Source of the DNA: Granulosicoccaceae sp. 1_MG-2023
Lineage (GTDB): Bacteria; Pseudomonadota; Gammaproteobacteria; Granulosicoccales; Granulosicoccaceae
Assembly (NCBI GenBank): GCA_030546905.1
Contig: JAUOPI010000014.1
Coordinates: 1-64,000, forward strand
Reading direction: 5' to 3'
Length of the DNA stretch: 64,000 nt
Under the pieces are notes generated by a model. That model had not been told where the DNA came from. It did not search any database and saw only the letters and a program-made list of their open reading frames with translations. A program made the translations under genes and the position numbers. Positions 8,337-16,279 of the stretch are shown one piece after another (within the stretch, counting starts at the first letter, position 1; each line of letters starts with the position of its first letter).

Positions 8337-8627
8337 TCAGCCGATCCGGGTCAGGTTGTTAACGGTGAAGGATTCAACCGCGCCCTCTACAGCCTTCTGA
8401 AAATCCTGCATGGGCTGGCCGGCCGCATGGGCCTGCAGCTGTTCCGGCGAGGCCCAGCTCTCCAGCATGACGAAGTGTGCCGGGTCCTGGTTGTCCCTAT
8501 GCAGGTCGTACTGCAAACAGCCCGGCTCCTGGCGGGTGCTTGCAACCATTTTATCCAGCTCGGATTGCACCAGGGAAACCTGGCCGGCCCTGGTCCGGAT
8601 ATGGGCCACAACGGTAATTTGACTCAT
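8337..8627 (-). CDS. Antibiotic biosynthesis monooxygenase (ABM)-domain protein, YgiN-like
   Basis: A 96-residue single-domain protein of the dimeric alpha+beta barrel fold. The pattern ITVVAHIRTRAGQVSLVQSE, then TRQEPGCLQYDLHRDNQDP, then FVMLESWASPEQLQAH is the standard ABM signature. Small proteins of this kind, such as E. coli YgiN, act on quinols without a metal or flavin cofactor. Its position between a quinone-oxidoreductase-like gene and a nitroreductase gene agrees with a role in quinone redox cycling or detoxification. The substrate is an inference. Confidence 0.85.
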   Translation of the reverse strand: MSQITVVAHIRTRAGQVSLVQSELDKMVASTRQEPGCLQYDLHRDNQDPAHFVMLESWASPEQLQAHAAGQPMQDFQKAVEGAVESFTVNNLTRIG

Positions 8628-8659
8628 GGTGTTCTGCTCCAGTTGGGTAGAGGTTCGGC

Positions 8660-9697
8660 TCAGAAGCCTTCCAGCACGATCTTGCCGACGGCACGACCGG
8701 ATTCCAGTTCCCCATGGGCGGCTCTGAGATTACCCGCATTGATGGCCCCCAGATGCTTGCCCGCGGTGGTGCGCAGCAGCCCCTGGTCCACCAGCTCCGC
8801 CACCTGCTCCAGCAGCTCATGCTGCGCCTGCATATCGGCGGCCTGATGCATGGAGCGGGCAAACATGAACTCGATGTGCAGGGACAGGCTCTTGGGTTTG
8901 ATCTTCATCACATCCAGGCTTTCCGGGTCATCGATCATGGCAATGCGGCCAAAGGGCACCAGCAGCTCCACATAGCTGTCGAAATACTGCCCGGTGGCAT
9001 TGAGGCTGGCCACATGGGTCACCGGGCCGGTTTTGCCTTCGGCGATCAGGGCATCGATCTGGGGCTTCAGCGGCTGACTGTGGTCCACCACAAAATCCGC
9101 GCCCAGTTCTGTAACCCAGTTGCGGGAGGCTTCGCGGGACGCGGTGGCAATGACTGTGGCACCGGTCAGGGTCTTGGCCAGCTGTAACAAAATGGAGCCG
9201 ACACCGCCGGCCGCGCCCACCACCAGCAGCACCTCACCGGTTTTCTGGACTGCACCCGGCGACTGCTGTTGCAGCTGCAGGTGTTCAAACAGCAGCTCCC
9301 AGGCGGTGATGCTGGTCAGCGGCAACGCGGCGGCTTCCGCGTCAGACAGACTGCTTGGCTTGAGACCGACAATACGTTCATCGACCAATTGGTATTCCGC
9401 ATTGCTGCCGGAACGGGTCAGGTCACCGGCGTAGAACACCTGATCACCGGGCTGGAACAGGGATACCTGCTCCCCGGTCGCCACCACCTCGCCCACGGCA
9501 TCCCAGCCGATCACCTTGTACTGGCCCTCTTCTGCCGATACGTTCTGGCGGATCTTGTAGTCCACCGGGTTAACGGCAATAGCCCGCACCTTCACCAGCA
9601 GGTCGCGGCCCGTGGCTACCGGCTGCGGCAGTTCTATATCCATCAGGGATTCAGTATCAGTAACAGGCAGGGCCCGGGTATAAGCTACGGCTTTCAT
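8660..9697 (-). CDS. Zinc-type alcohol dehydrogenase-like protein, quinone oxidoreductase family
   Basis: A 345-residue MDR enzyme matching the 'zinc-binding alcohol dehydrogenase family' type. It starts MKAVAYTRALPVTDTESL, has VRAIAVNPVDYKIRQN near residue 40, WDAVGEVVATG near 70, and the Rossmann loop VLLVVGAAGGVGSILLQLAK near residue 150. The start at 9697 is chosen because the family begins with MKAV. An upstream in-frame ATG would extend into the divergent promoter. It heads the operon with the ABM and nitroreductase genes and is divergent from a LysR regulator, which probably controls it. Likely role: NADPH-dependent reduction of quinones or enones. Confidence 0.86.
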   Translation of the reverse strand: MKAVAYTRALPVTDTESLMDIELPQPVATGRDLLVKVRAIAVNPVDYKIRQNVSAEEGQYKVIGWDAVGEVVATGEQVSLFQPGDQVFYAGDLTRSGSNAEYQLVDERIVGLKPSSLSDAEAAALPLTSITAWELLFEHLQLQQQSPGAVQKTGEVLLVVGAAGGVGSILLQLAKTLTGATVIATASREASRNWVTELGADFVVDHSQPLKPQIDALIAEGKTGPVTHVASLNATGQYFDSYVELLVPFGRIAMIDDPESLDVMKIKPKSLSLHIEFMFARSMHQAADMQAQHELLEQVAELVDQGLLRTTAGKHLGAINAGNLRAAHGELESGRAVGKIVLEGF

Positions 9698-9817
9698 AAT
9701 GGCGTCTCCAATCGCTATTGGTTCTGTGTCGTCAAGGACTGGAGAGGAGTCTGCCCGCTTTACACTCTGACAAAAACAACCTAATCTGAGAATCTTTATC
9801 AAAAAATATTTGAAAAT
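9698..9817. promoter_or_regulatory. Divergent promoter region, MDR operon / LysR
   Basis: A 120-bp gap between divergent genes. It is AT-rich toward the LysR side (about 9775-9817), and this is where a LysR-type operator would be expected. I see no unambiguous T-N11-A palindrome. Confidence 0.4.
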
Positions 9818-10747
9818 ATGCAGCTTGAAGATTTGCAGGTGGTTCTTAAGGTGGCGCAATTCCGCAGCATCACCGCCGCGGCCACCAGTCTGGACATGCA
9901 CACCGCCACCGCCAGTGCGGCCGTCAAGCGTGTGGAACAGGCCCTGGGTGCAGAGCTTTTTGTGCGCACTACGCGCCAGTTAAGGCTTTCCGGCGCCGGA
10001 GAGAAATACCTGCCCCAGTGTGAACAGGCGCTGCAGATGCTGGAACTGGCGAGGCAGAATATCCGTGCCGATCAGGATGTGGTGGAGGGAGAGCTGCGCC
10101 TGGCCGTCTCCTCGGACCTGGGGCGCAACCGCATCATGCCCTGGCTGGATGAATTCATGGAACAGCATCCGGCACTGCAACTGCGGGTTAATATCAGCGA
10201 CAGCAATATCGACTTTTACCGCGATTCGGTGGATATGGCCCTACGTTACGGCTCACCCAACGATGCCGGCCTGTACGGTTTTAAGATCTGCGATGTGTCC
10301 GGCCTGCTCTGCGCCAGTCAGGCCTATCTTGACAGCCATGGCTGCCCCGCCCACCCGCACGATCTGGCCTCGCATAACGGGCTGTTCTACCAGTTGCACG
10401 ACATCCCCCATGACGTCTGGACCTTCCGCCGTGGCACGGAGGAATACAAAGTCAAAATGCAGAGCAACCGGGTTGCCAACGATGGCGATCTGGTGCGGCG
10501 CTGGTGCGTGGCGGGCAAAGGGCTGGCGGTCAAATCCTGCCTGGATATGTCCGATGATCTGCTGGCGGGCCGGGTAGTGAATATCATGCCCGAATTCCGC
10601 CCCCGCAGTACCGAACTCTGGCTGATTTGCCCCAGCCGGCAATCGATCACGCCGGCCATGCGGCATTTACGCGACTGGATACAACAGCGCTGCCGCGAAA
10701 TACTGCAACAACTGCAGCCTCACCTGCCCTCGCCTGAGCATCGCTGA
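9818..10747 (+). CDS. LysR family transcriptional regulator
   Basis: A 309-residue LysR-type regulator. The winged helix-turn-helix spans residues 1-60 (LEDLQVVLKVAQFRSITAAA, then TATASAAVKRVEQALGAELF, then VRTTRQLRLSGAGE). The substrate-binding domain follows (ELRLAVSSDLGRNRIMPWL onward). It is divergent from the MDR-ABM-nitroreductase operon and is its probable regulator. It differs clearly from the LysR at 2586-3470. The block therefore carries two separately controlled redox operons, each with its own LysR gene. It is the last gene of the oxidoreductase block before the inositol operon. Confidence 0.88.
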   Translation: MQLEDLQVVLKVAQFRSITAAATSLDMHTATASAAVKRVEQALGAELFVRTTRQLRLSGAGEKYLPQCEQALQMLELARQNIRADQDVVEGELRLAVSSDLGRNRIMPWLDEFMEQHPALQLRVNISDSNIDFYRDSVDMALRYGSPNDAGLYGFKICDVSGLLCASQAYLDSHGCPAHPHDLASHNGLFYQLHDIPHDVWTFRRGTEEYKVKMQSNRVANDGDLVRRWCVAGKGLAVKSCLDMSDDLLAGRVVNIMPEFRPRSTELWLICPSRQSITPAMRHLRDWIQQRCREILQQLQPHLPSPEHR

Positions 10748-11154
10748 ACCGGCTTATTGCCACTCGCGGGCGACGCCACCCTTGATTTTTTTCGGCACAG
10801 CCCTTATTAAAAAGATTCGTGTCGTTTGTCATCGACACGTAAAAAAACCAACTATTTGATTTTATGATATTTATCGGAGGTTTATGCGATGAAATCATCT
10901 GGTCGGATAGCCACTCTTCAGACAGCCATCCGCTTCTGTACAACACCTGCGAAAACCCCGCCTTGAGTCATCCGGGGCGCCAGTCCGCCTGACTGACAGC
11001 CTCTGACAATGCCATACCCTCTGATTCTGTTGCCCGGACTCACCACCGCAGGCCGCTGCCCTGTTGCGGCCGCCTGAACCGTGCTGCGCCTGTGACGGCA
11101 ACGGGAAGGGATTGTTTTGTTTAAAACCAAAGTAATCAATACGGAGATAGCATC
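10748..11154. other. 407-bp gap before ino1: hairpin, small ORF, no large gene
   Basis: The stretch holds a 7-bp hairpin (CGTGTCG at 10818-10824 with CGACACG at 10833-10839), an AT-rich segment to about 10875, a 25-codon reading frame with a good ribosome-binding site (10889-10966), and GC-rich sequence up to the ino1 ribosome-binding site. No tRNA or clear riboswitch is visible. It is likely to contain the promoter and 5' leader of the inositol operon. Confidence 0.5.
10889..10966 (+). CDS. Possible 25-residue leader peptide or small protein
   Basis: A short reading frame starts with ATG at 10889, nine bases after a strong CGGAGG site (10875-10880). It encodes 25 residues (MKSSGRIATLQT... 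ending TPAKTPP). No family is recognised. It precedes ino1 by 188 bases in the same direction. It could be a leader peptide for the inositol operon or chance. The ribosome-binding site is the only positive evidence. Confidence 0.3.
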   Translation: MKSSGRIATLQTAIRFCTTPAKTPP

Positions 11155-12312
11155 ATGCAAAAAATCAAAGCGGTCATCGCCGGCGTGGGTAACTGCGCCA
11201 GCTCTCTGATTCAGGGTATTCACTACTACCGTGACAAAGACCCGCAGGACGCAGCCGGACTGATGCACACGGTCATCGGTGGCTACGGTGTCAGCGATAT
11301 CGAGATCGTCGGCGCGTTCGATATAGACGCACGCAAAGTCGGTCAGGATGTATCCGATGCCATTTTCGCCGCGCCCAACTGCACCACGGTTTTCTGCAAG
11401 GATGTCCCCTCTTCCGGGACCCGGGTACGCATGGGAAAAATTCTCGACGGCTTTTCCAAACATATGTCCGACTACCCCGATGAGCGCAGCTTTGTCCTGG
11501 CAGATCAGCCGGAACCGGACAAGGAAGACGTCATCGCCTTTCTCAAAGAATCCGGCGCAGAGGTGTTTATGAACTATCTGCCGGTCGGCTCCGAAGAAGC
11601 CAGCCGCTTCTACGCCGAATGTGCACTGGAAGCCGGCGTTGCCTTTGTAAATAATATTCCTGTCTTTATCGCCTCCGATCCCGAATGGGCACGGCGCTTT
11701 AAAGAGAAGAATGTGCCGATTATCGGCGACGACATCAAAGCGCAGCTGGGCGCGACCATCACCCACCGCACGCTCACCGACCTGTTCCGTAAGCGCGGTG
11801 TGCAGCTTGAGCGCACCTATCAGCTCAACACCGGCGGTAACACTGATTTTCTTAACATGAAAAATCAGGACCGCCTGGCCTCCAAAAAGGAATCCAAAAC
11901 CGAGGCCGTGCAATCGGTGGCTGCCAAGCGTCTGGACGAGGCCGACATCCACGTAGGCCCGAGCGACTACATCCCCTGGCAGAAAGACAACAAAGTCTGC
12001 TTCCTGCGCATGGAAGGCAAACTGTTCGGGGATGTGCCCATGAACCTGGAGATGCGCCTTTCGGTTGAAGACTCGCCCAACTCGGCCGGCGTCGCCATCG
12101 ACTCCATCCGTCTGGCCAAGCTGGCGCTGGATCGCGGTATCGGCGGCGTACTCGAAGCGCCGAGCGCCTACCTCTGCAAACATCCGCTCAAGCAATACAC
12201 GGATGATGAGGCCTATCGCATGATCGAGTCTTTTATCAAAGGTAATAAGGTAGAACTGGATGAAGTGCGTAATACTGGCGGCCGGGCGCGGCCGGCGGCT
12301 GCAGCGGTCTGA
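11155..12312 (+). CDS. ino1: myo-Inositol-1-phosphate synthase
   Basis: A 385-residue NAD-dependent enzyme converting glucose-6-phosphate to L-myo-inositol-1-phosphate. The length fits the shorter actinobacterial/archaeal type rather than the ~530-residue eukaryotic type. Visible motifs are the NAD-binding loop VIAGVGNCASSLIQG at residues 7-21, FMNYLPVGSEEASRFYAE, VNNIPVFIASDPEWARRF, IGDDIKAQLGATITHRTL, and LNTGGNTDFLNM with KKESKTEAV near residue 245. An ACGGAG ribosome-binding site is present. Its last 53 bases overlap the next gene, whose product uses inositol-1-phosphate, so the two are coupled. Together they point to di-myo-inositol phosphate rather than to inositol catabolism. Confidence 0.93.
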   Translation: MQKIKAVIAGVGNCASSLIQGIHYYRDKDPQDAAGLMHTVIGGYGVSDIEIVGAFDIDARKVGQDVSDAIFAAPNCTTVFCKDVPSSGTRVRMGKILDGFSKHMSDYPDERSFVLADQPEPDKEDVIAFLKESGAEVFMNYLPVGSEEASRFYAECALEAGVAFVNNIPVFIASDPEWARRFKEKNVPIIGDDIKAQLGATITHRTLTDLFRKRGVQLERTYQLNTGGNTDFLNMKNQDRLASKKESKTEAVQSVAAKRLDEADIHVGPSDYIPWQKDNKVCFLRMEGKLFGDVPMNLEMRLSVEDSPNSAGVAIDSIRLAKLALDRGIGGVLEAPSAYLCKHPLKQYTDDEAYRMIESFIKGNKVELDEVRNTGGRARPAAAAV

Positions 12313-13567
12313 CAGCAAACCGCTTACATCCATTCTCGGTATACCGCTCATTGAGCGGACCATTCGCACCGCCATGGACGGCGGTGCAACCGGGTTTGTC
12401 GTGGTAAGCGGATATCAGGCAGAACCACTCAGCCAATTTATGACAACCCTGTCCCAGCGCCTCGGAGGCGAAATCACCACCGTGCACAACGCGGACTGGG
12501 ATAGCAAGGACAACGGCGCCTCGCTGCTCGCCGCACGCGGGCATCTGCAGGAGCCGTTTTTACTGACCATGGCCGACCATGTGTTCGCAGCCGATACGGT
12601 CCGTCGGCTTCTGCAAAACACACCGCCGCAAGACGGCCTGCTGCTGGCCTGCGACCGGGATATCAACAATCCGCTGGTCGATCCGGATGACGTCACCCGT
12701 GTGCAAATCGACGACACAGGTGCAATACGCGATATAGCTAAGGGTCTGAAACAATTTAACGGCTACGATACCGGGCTTTTCCTGTGCACGCCGGGATTTC
12801 TGCAGGTGTTGAGCGAAGCCGCCGGACAAGGCGACAGCAGCCTCAGCGCCGGTGTCCGGCATCTGGCCGCGAACGGCAAAGCACGGGCCGTGGATACAGA
12901 CGGGGCCTTCTGGATCGACGTGGATGACGAAGCCGCCTTCCGCCGCGCCGAGCACGCCATGCTGAACAACATCCGCGGCAAAGACAGGGACGGACCTGTA
13001 TCACGCTATCTGAACCGTCCGCTGTCAGCCCGTCTGTCGCGCTATCTTGCCTACACCTCTCTGACGCCGAACCGGATCAGCCTGATCTCTTTTGCCGCCT
13101 CGCTGCTGGGGGCAGGCCTGATGTTGCTGCCGCACTATTGGGCACTGGCGCTGGGTGGTCTGTTGGCTCAGGCAGCCTCAGTACTGGACGGTTGTGATGG
13201 TGAAATCGCGCGTCTGAAATACCAGGCCAGTGACTACGGCGGTTGGCTGGATGCGGTGCTGGATCGCTATTCCGACGCCTTGCTGCTCACCGCGCTGGCG
13301 CTGCACAGCTGGCAAGACGGCACACTTGCTGCCGTGCCCGTCGGCTTTCTCGCGGTCACCGGCGCACTGGTGCTCAGTTATACCGCTGATAAATACGACG
13401 GTCTGATGCGCGATAAAGGCGGTAGCCGCTTCCGTCTCGGGCGCGATGTACGGCTGTTAGTCATCGCCCTGGGCGCAGTATTGAATCTGCCTTTCGCCAC
13501 GCTTGTCTTAATTGCGCTGAGCATGAATGCCGAGGCCATACGTCGCATGTGGGTCTGTCGTGGATAA
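12260..13567 (+). CDS. Bifunctional CTP:inositol-1-phosphate cytidylyltransferase / CDP-inositol:inositol-1-phosphate transferase (IPCT-DIPPS)
   Basis: A 435-residue fusion. Residues 1-215 are a nucleotidyltransferase (VILAAGRGRRLQ near the start, then KPLTSILGIPLIERTI). Residues ~245-435 are a membrane CDP-alcohol phosphotransferase whose catalytic motif is complete: DGCDGEIAR, then a Gly eight residues on, then WLDAVLDRYSD. This pairing is known from archaeal and thermophilic bacterial enzymes that make CDP-inositol and condense it with inositol-1-phosphate to give di-myo-inositol-phosphate phosphate. The start must be at 12260 because the LAAGxGxR loop follows it directly. That forces a 53-base overlap with ino1. 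A phosphatidylinositol-phosphate synthase would not need the cytidylyltransferase half. Confidence 0.88.
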   Translation: MKCVILAAGRGRRLQRSDSKPLTSILGIPLIERTIRTAMDGGATGFVVVSGYQAEPLSQFMTTLSQRLGGEITTVHNADWDSKDNGASLLAARGHLQEPFLLTMADHVFAADTVRRLLQNTPPQDGLLLACDRDINNPLVDPDDVTRVQIDDTGAIRDIAKGLKQFNGYDTGLFLCTPGFLQVLSEAAGQGDSSLSAGVRHLAANGKARAVDTDGAFWIDVDDEAAFRRAEHAMLNNIRGKDRDGPVSRYLNRPLSARLSRYLAYTSLTPNRISLISFAASLLGAGLMLLPHYWALALGGLLAQAASVLDGCDGEIARLKYQASDYGGWLDAVLDRYSDALLLTALALHSWQDGTLAAVPVGFLAVTGALVLSYTADKYDGLMRDKGGSRFRLGRDVRLLVIALGAVLNLPFATLVLIALSMNAEAIRRMWVCRG

Positions 13568-14165
13568 AGCCCTGCAAGCGGCCATGAACGAAATACGCCG
13601 CTATATCGCCGGCTCATCCACTCCGGAAGACCCGGCCCATGCGGACAACACCCTGCATTGGCTGCTAAAGCTGAAACCGGATGCAGGTCCGGCACTGCAA
13701 CTGGCCGCATTAGGCCATGACATTGATCGCGCTTCGCCGGACAAGGTACAAAGACGGGACTTTAGCGACTACGATGCCTTCAAGGCTGCACACGCCCGGC
13801 ATGGCGCAGCAATTCTCGCAGAGCTGCTATGCTGTCACGGCCTGCCTGACGCACTTGTGCAACAGTGCTGCGATCTGGTCCGGCAGCACGAAACCGGCGG
13901 TACAGCAGAGGCGGACGTGCTCAGGGATGCGGACAGCCTGTCCTATTTCGATACCAATCTGCCGCTGTATCTGCAACGCGAAGGCGAACAGGAAGCGCTG
14001 CGCCGCAGTCTCTGGGGACTGCAACGCCTGTCCCCCGGAGCGCTGGCATTGCTCGGCAGCTGGCAACACAAAGATCCGGCCGCCGCCGCGATTATTGAAG
14101 AAGCGCTGGTCCGGCACCGCCGCCAGGCAAACGGGACAGAAGAATCCGCCAACACCACGCAGTAA
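13560..14165 (+). CDS. HD-domain hydrolase (DUF4202-like), third gene of inositol operon
   Basis: A 201-residue protein with an HD metal-dependent phosphohydrolase pattern: an early His (PAHADNTLHWLL), the HD pair in LAALGHDIDRA, a His in AHARHGAAIL, a His in LVRQHETGG, and an Asp in VLRDADSLSYFD. The later part (LPLYLQREGEQEALRRSLWG, LSPGALALL) resembles DUF4202 proteins. I chose the GTG at 13560, which overlaps the previous stop by 8 bases; an ATG at 13584 is the alternative. Translational coupling to the IPCT-DIPPS gene makes it a good candidate for the phosphatase that removes the extra phosphate from the DIPP intermediate. That role is inferred from context. Confidence 0.72.
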   Translation: MDKALQAAMNEIRRYIAGSSTPEDPAHADNTLHWLLKLKPDAGPALQLAALGHDIDRASPDKVQRRDFSDYDAFKAAHARHGAAILAELLCCHGLPDALVQQCCDLVRQHETGGTAEADVLRDADSLSYFDTNLPLYLQREGEQEALRRSLWGLQRLSPGALALLGSWQHKDPAAAAIIEEALVRHRRQANGTEESANTTQ

Positions 14166-14238
14166 ACAAGACAAGCCCGGCAAAACGAAAAACGGCGTGC
14201 ATTGCGCACGCCGCAGATCGTCTGCCAACTAAAGCCGG

Positions 14239-16035
14239 TCAGACCGGCCAGCTGTCAAAAGGCTGTTTTTCCAGCTGCATCTGACCGTTTTCGTCCTGCC
14301 GGATATTGATCCAGGCACGCCAGTTCTCATCATCGACCTCCGGATAATCGAGACGGTAATGACTACAGCGGCTTTCCTTACGCATGATCGAGGCACGCAT
14401 TTTCATCTCCGCTGTGATAATCATGTTTTCGGTCTCGTGCGCCAGACGCAATTTGTGCCGGTCATCGGCCAACAACATGGGCACGTGGTGATCACGCAGT
14501 TCTTCCACATAGGCCAGCGCCGCCTGCATCAGACGCTCTTTTTTGATGTACAGGACAAAGTTGGGAAACATCACGCCTTGCAATACCTGAGTGACCCAGG
14601 CCGGGCTGTAGCCGCGCTCGCGCTTGAGCGGTGCCAGAATCTCTTCTTCCACCGCCGCCAGTTTGGCCTCAGGCACATCCGGCAGTTCCAGCTGCAGACT
14701 GGCTTTAGCCGCCGCTTCGCCGGCAATAGCCCCTTGTACGGCCGATCCTGCCAGCGATGACCCGACCTGCGTGTAAATTCCGCCGGACATATAAGAACCC
14801 AGCGCATCTCCGGCCGCATACAAGCCCGGCACGGTGCTCAAACCGGTTTCATCGACCGGCACCAGACCTTCTGATTTGTGAATAGCCATACCGGCCGTGG
14901 AACCACCGACCATATTGCCCTGCATCCCCGGCGGGCCGTCCGGACGCTTGTCACCAAACAAACCTGCCAGCAAGCCTTCTTCTTTGGGCGGCATGGACGG
15001 CGGGCCGTTACGGCGAAACGCTTCGGGCACAAAAGGCCCGCCGCTGACCTGCTCTACTTGCGCCGGCGGCGGACCACCGGCCCCGGCGCCCTCACCCGGA
15101 GCACCGCCGGGCGGGCCACTGCCCGGTCCGCCCATACTTCCGCCGGGCCCCTGCACATACGCGGTGTAGTTCATATCCACACCCAGGTCATGGTGAATCT
15201 CGACCGAGGTAATACCGGGTTTTTCTTCCACCTGCCCGTGCCAGTTGTCGTAGCAGGAGCCGGAGTTTTCCGCCGAGGCCGGGTGACCGTCGTTCCATTC
15301 CTTACCAGTGACTTTGGCGCCGATCTTATACGCCATCACAGTGCCGTCGTGGGTCACATCGCACAGCGGAAAACCATTGGATTTAAAGCCACCGGAGCCG
15401 GTGCAAAGCACCACGGTTTTGGCGCGGTAGTGGATGATTTTGTTTTCATCCATACTGAAGCCGGAAGCGCCCACCACCCGGCCCTGCTCTTTAAGCAGAT
15501 GGGTGATCATGATGCGTTCCTGCAGCGCAATGCCGCGCTCTTCGATCGGCCGCATAAAACTGTTGTTGTAAATCGCCGAATCGAAAAAGCCCCAGGCTTT
15601 CAGCTCCTCAACGCGCGCTTTGGAGTGCTCGGCCAGCTGCCGGGTAAACACCGGATTGCTGGTGCCGAGCGAGGACTCCGATACACCGGCGACAAACTCG
15701 TCGATACTCATATCAGCGGTGTCCGGATCGTAGCTGAAAATCCCTTTGGCAAAAGGCGTCAGCCCGGAGCTGCCCAGACGCCCCTTGGACACCAGCAGCA
15801 CCCGCGCGCCGGCATCGTGGGCCTTCACCGCGGCAAACAGCCCGGCCATGCCGCCGCCGATAACCAGCACGTCAGTTTCCTGCGAATCCGAAGAAAAGCT
15901 GTCCGCATCGATCTTGGGTTGGTTTTTCACCGGCGCGGCGTTGAGATCCAACGCGCTCAGGGCTGCTATACCGGCCAAACCACCGGCGGCGGCACCGATA
16001 AACCGGCGTCTTGAGATTCCTGTATCCCCGCTCAT
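14239..16035 (-). CDS. Tat-exported FAD-dependent oxidoreductase (fumarate reductase/AprA-like flavoprotein)
   Basis: A 598-residue flavoprotein of the fumarate reductase/succinate dehydrogenase/APS reductase superfamily. A twin-arginine signal is at residues 8-35 (SRRRFIGAAAGGLAGIAALS), so it should be folded and exported to the periplasm. The FAD loop is VLVIGGGMAGLFAAV (57-70). Later landmarks are TVVLCTGSGGF and GLYAAGDALGSYMSGG. Residues ~296-375 form an unusual Gly/Pro-rich insert. An arginine-rich C-terminal region resembles the helical domain of the family. It lies 3 bases after the ferredoxin gene, with its ribosome-binding site inside that gene. The electron acceptor or donor substrate is unknown. 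Confidence 0.82.
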   Translation of the reverse strand: MSGDTGISRRRFIGAAAGGLAGIAALSALDLNAAPVKNQPKIDADSFSSDSQETDVLVIGGGMAGLFAAVKAHDAGARVLLVSKGRLGSSGLTPFAKGIFSYDPDTADMSIDEFVAGVSESSLGTSNPVFTRQLAEHSKARVEELKAWGFFDSAIYNNSFMRPIEERGIALQERIMITHLLKEQGRVVGASGFSMDENKIIHYRAKTVVLCTGSGGFKSNGFPLCDVTHDGTVMAYKIGAKVTGKEWNDGHPASAENSGSCYDNWHGQVEEKPGITSVEIHHDLGVDMNYTAYVQGPGGSMGGPGSGPPGGAPGEGAGAGGPPPAQVEQVSGGPFVPEAFRRNGPPSMPPKEEGLLAGLFGDKRPDGPPGMQGNMVGGSTAGMAIHKSEGLVPVDETGLSTVPGLYAAGDALGSYMSGGIYTQVGSSLAGSAVQGAIAGEAAAKASLQLELPDVPEAKLAAVEEEILAPLKRERGYSPAWVTQVLQGVMFPNFVLYIKKERLMQAALAYVEELRDHHVPMLLADDRHKLRLAHETENMIITAEMKMRASIMRKESRCSHYRLDYPEVDDENWRAWINIRQDENGQMQLEKQPFDSWPV

Positions 16036-16038
16036 GTG

Positions 16039-16254
16039 CTACCTCCAGGCCACCATCACCGGAATACTTTTCTCCGGTGTGATCGTGATTGCCGAAACCG
16101 GGCAGTTCAGTCTGCACAGATGGCAGATCTGACAATCTTCCGGATAGGCGATATAGGCTTTGTTTCGTTGCTTATCCATCTGGATCACATCGGTGGGGCA
16201 GCTTTTCACGCAGGCCTCGCAGCCGATGCATCCGGATATTTCATGAATTGGCAT
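16039..16254 (-). CDS. Small 2x[4Fe-4S] ferredoxin, AprB-like
   Basis: A 71-residue protein with two classical cluster motifs: CIGCEACVKSCP (residues 9-20) and CQICHLCRLNCP (residues ~41-52). It lacks a signal peptide. It is encoded immediately before the Tat-dependent flavoprotein, like the AprB/AprA and FrdB/FrdA order. It is probably the electron-transfer subunit bound to that flavoprotein. If the complex is assembled before export, the ferredoxin could ride through the Tat system on its partner's signal. That is inference. The alternative is a cytosolic ferredoxin fed by the NAD(P)H-binding half of the upstream reductase. Confidence 0.88.
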   Translation of the reverse strand: MPIHEISGCIGCEACVKSCPTDVIQMDKQRNKAYIAYPEDCQICHLCRLNCPVSAITITPEKSIPVMVAWR

Positions 16255-16279
16255 AAGTGGCTCCTATCAACATCTATGG

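Noticed and set aside
10918-12375. Long minus-strand open frame (485 codons) opposite ino1
   Set aside because: It mirrors ino1, which has clear NAD-binding and active-site motifs. The antisense frame has no recognisable domain and is an effect of GC-rich codon use.
14878-16014. 378-codon plus-strand frame opposite the flavoprotein gene
   Set aside because: Composition is typical of an antisense shadow and no motif is seen. The minus-strand flavoprotein is certain.
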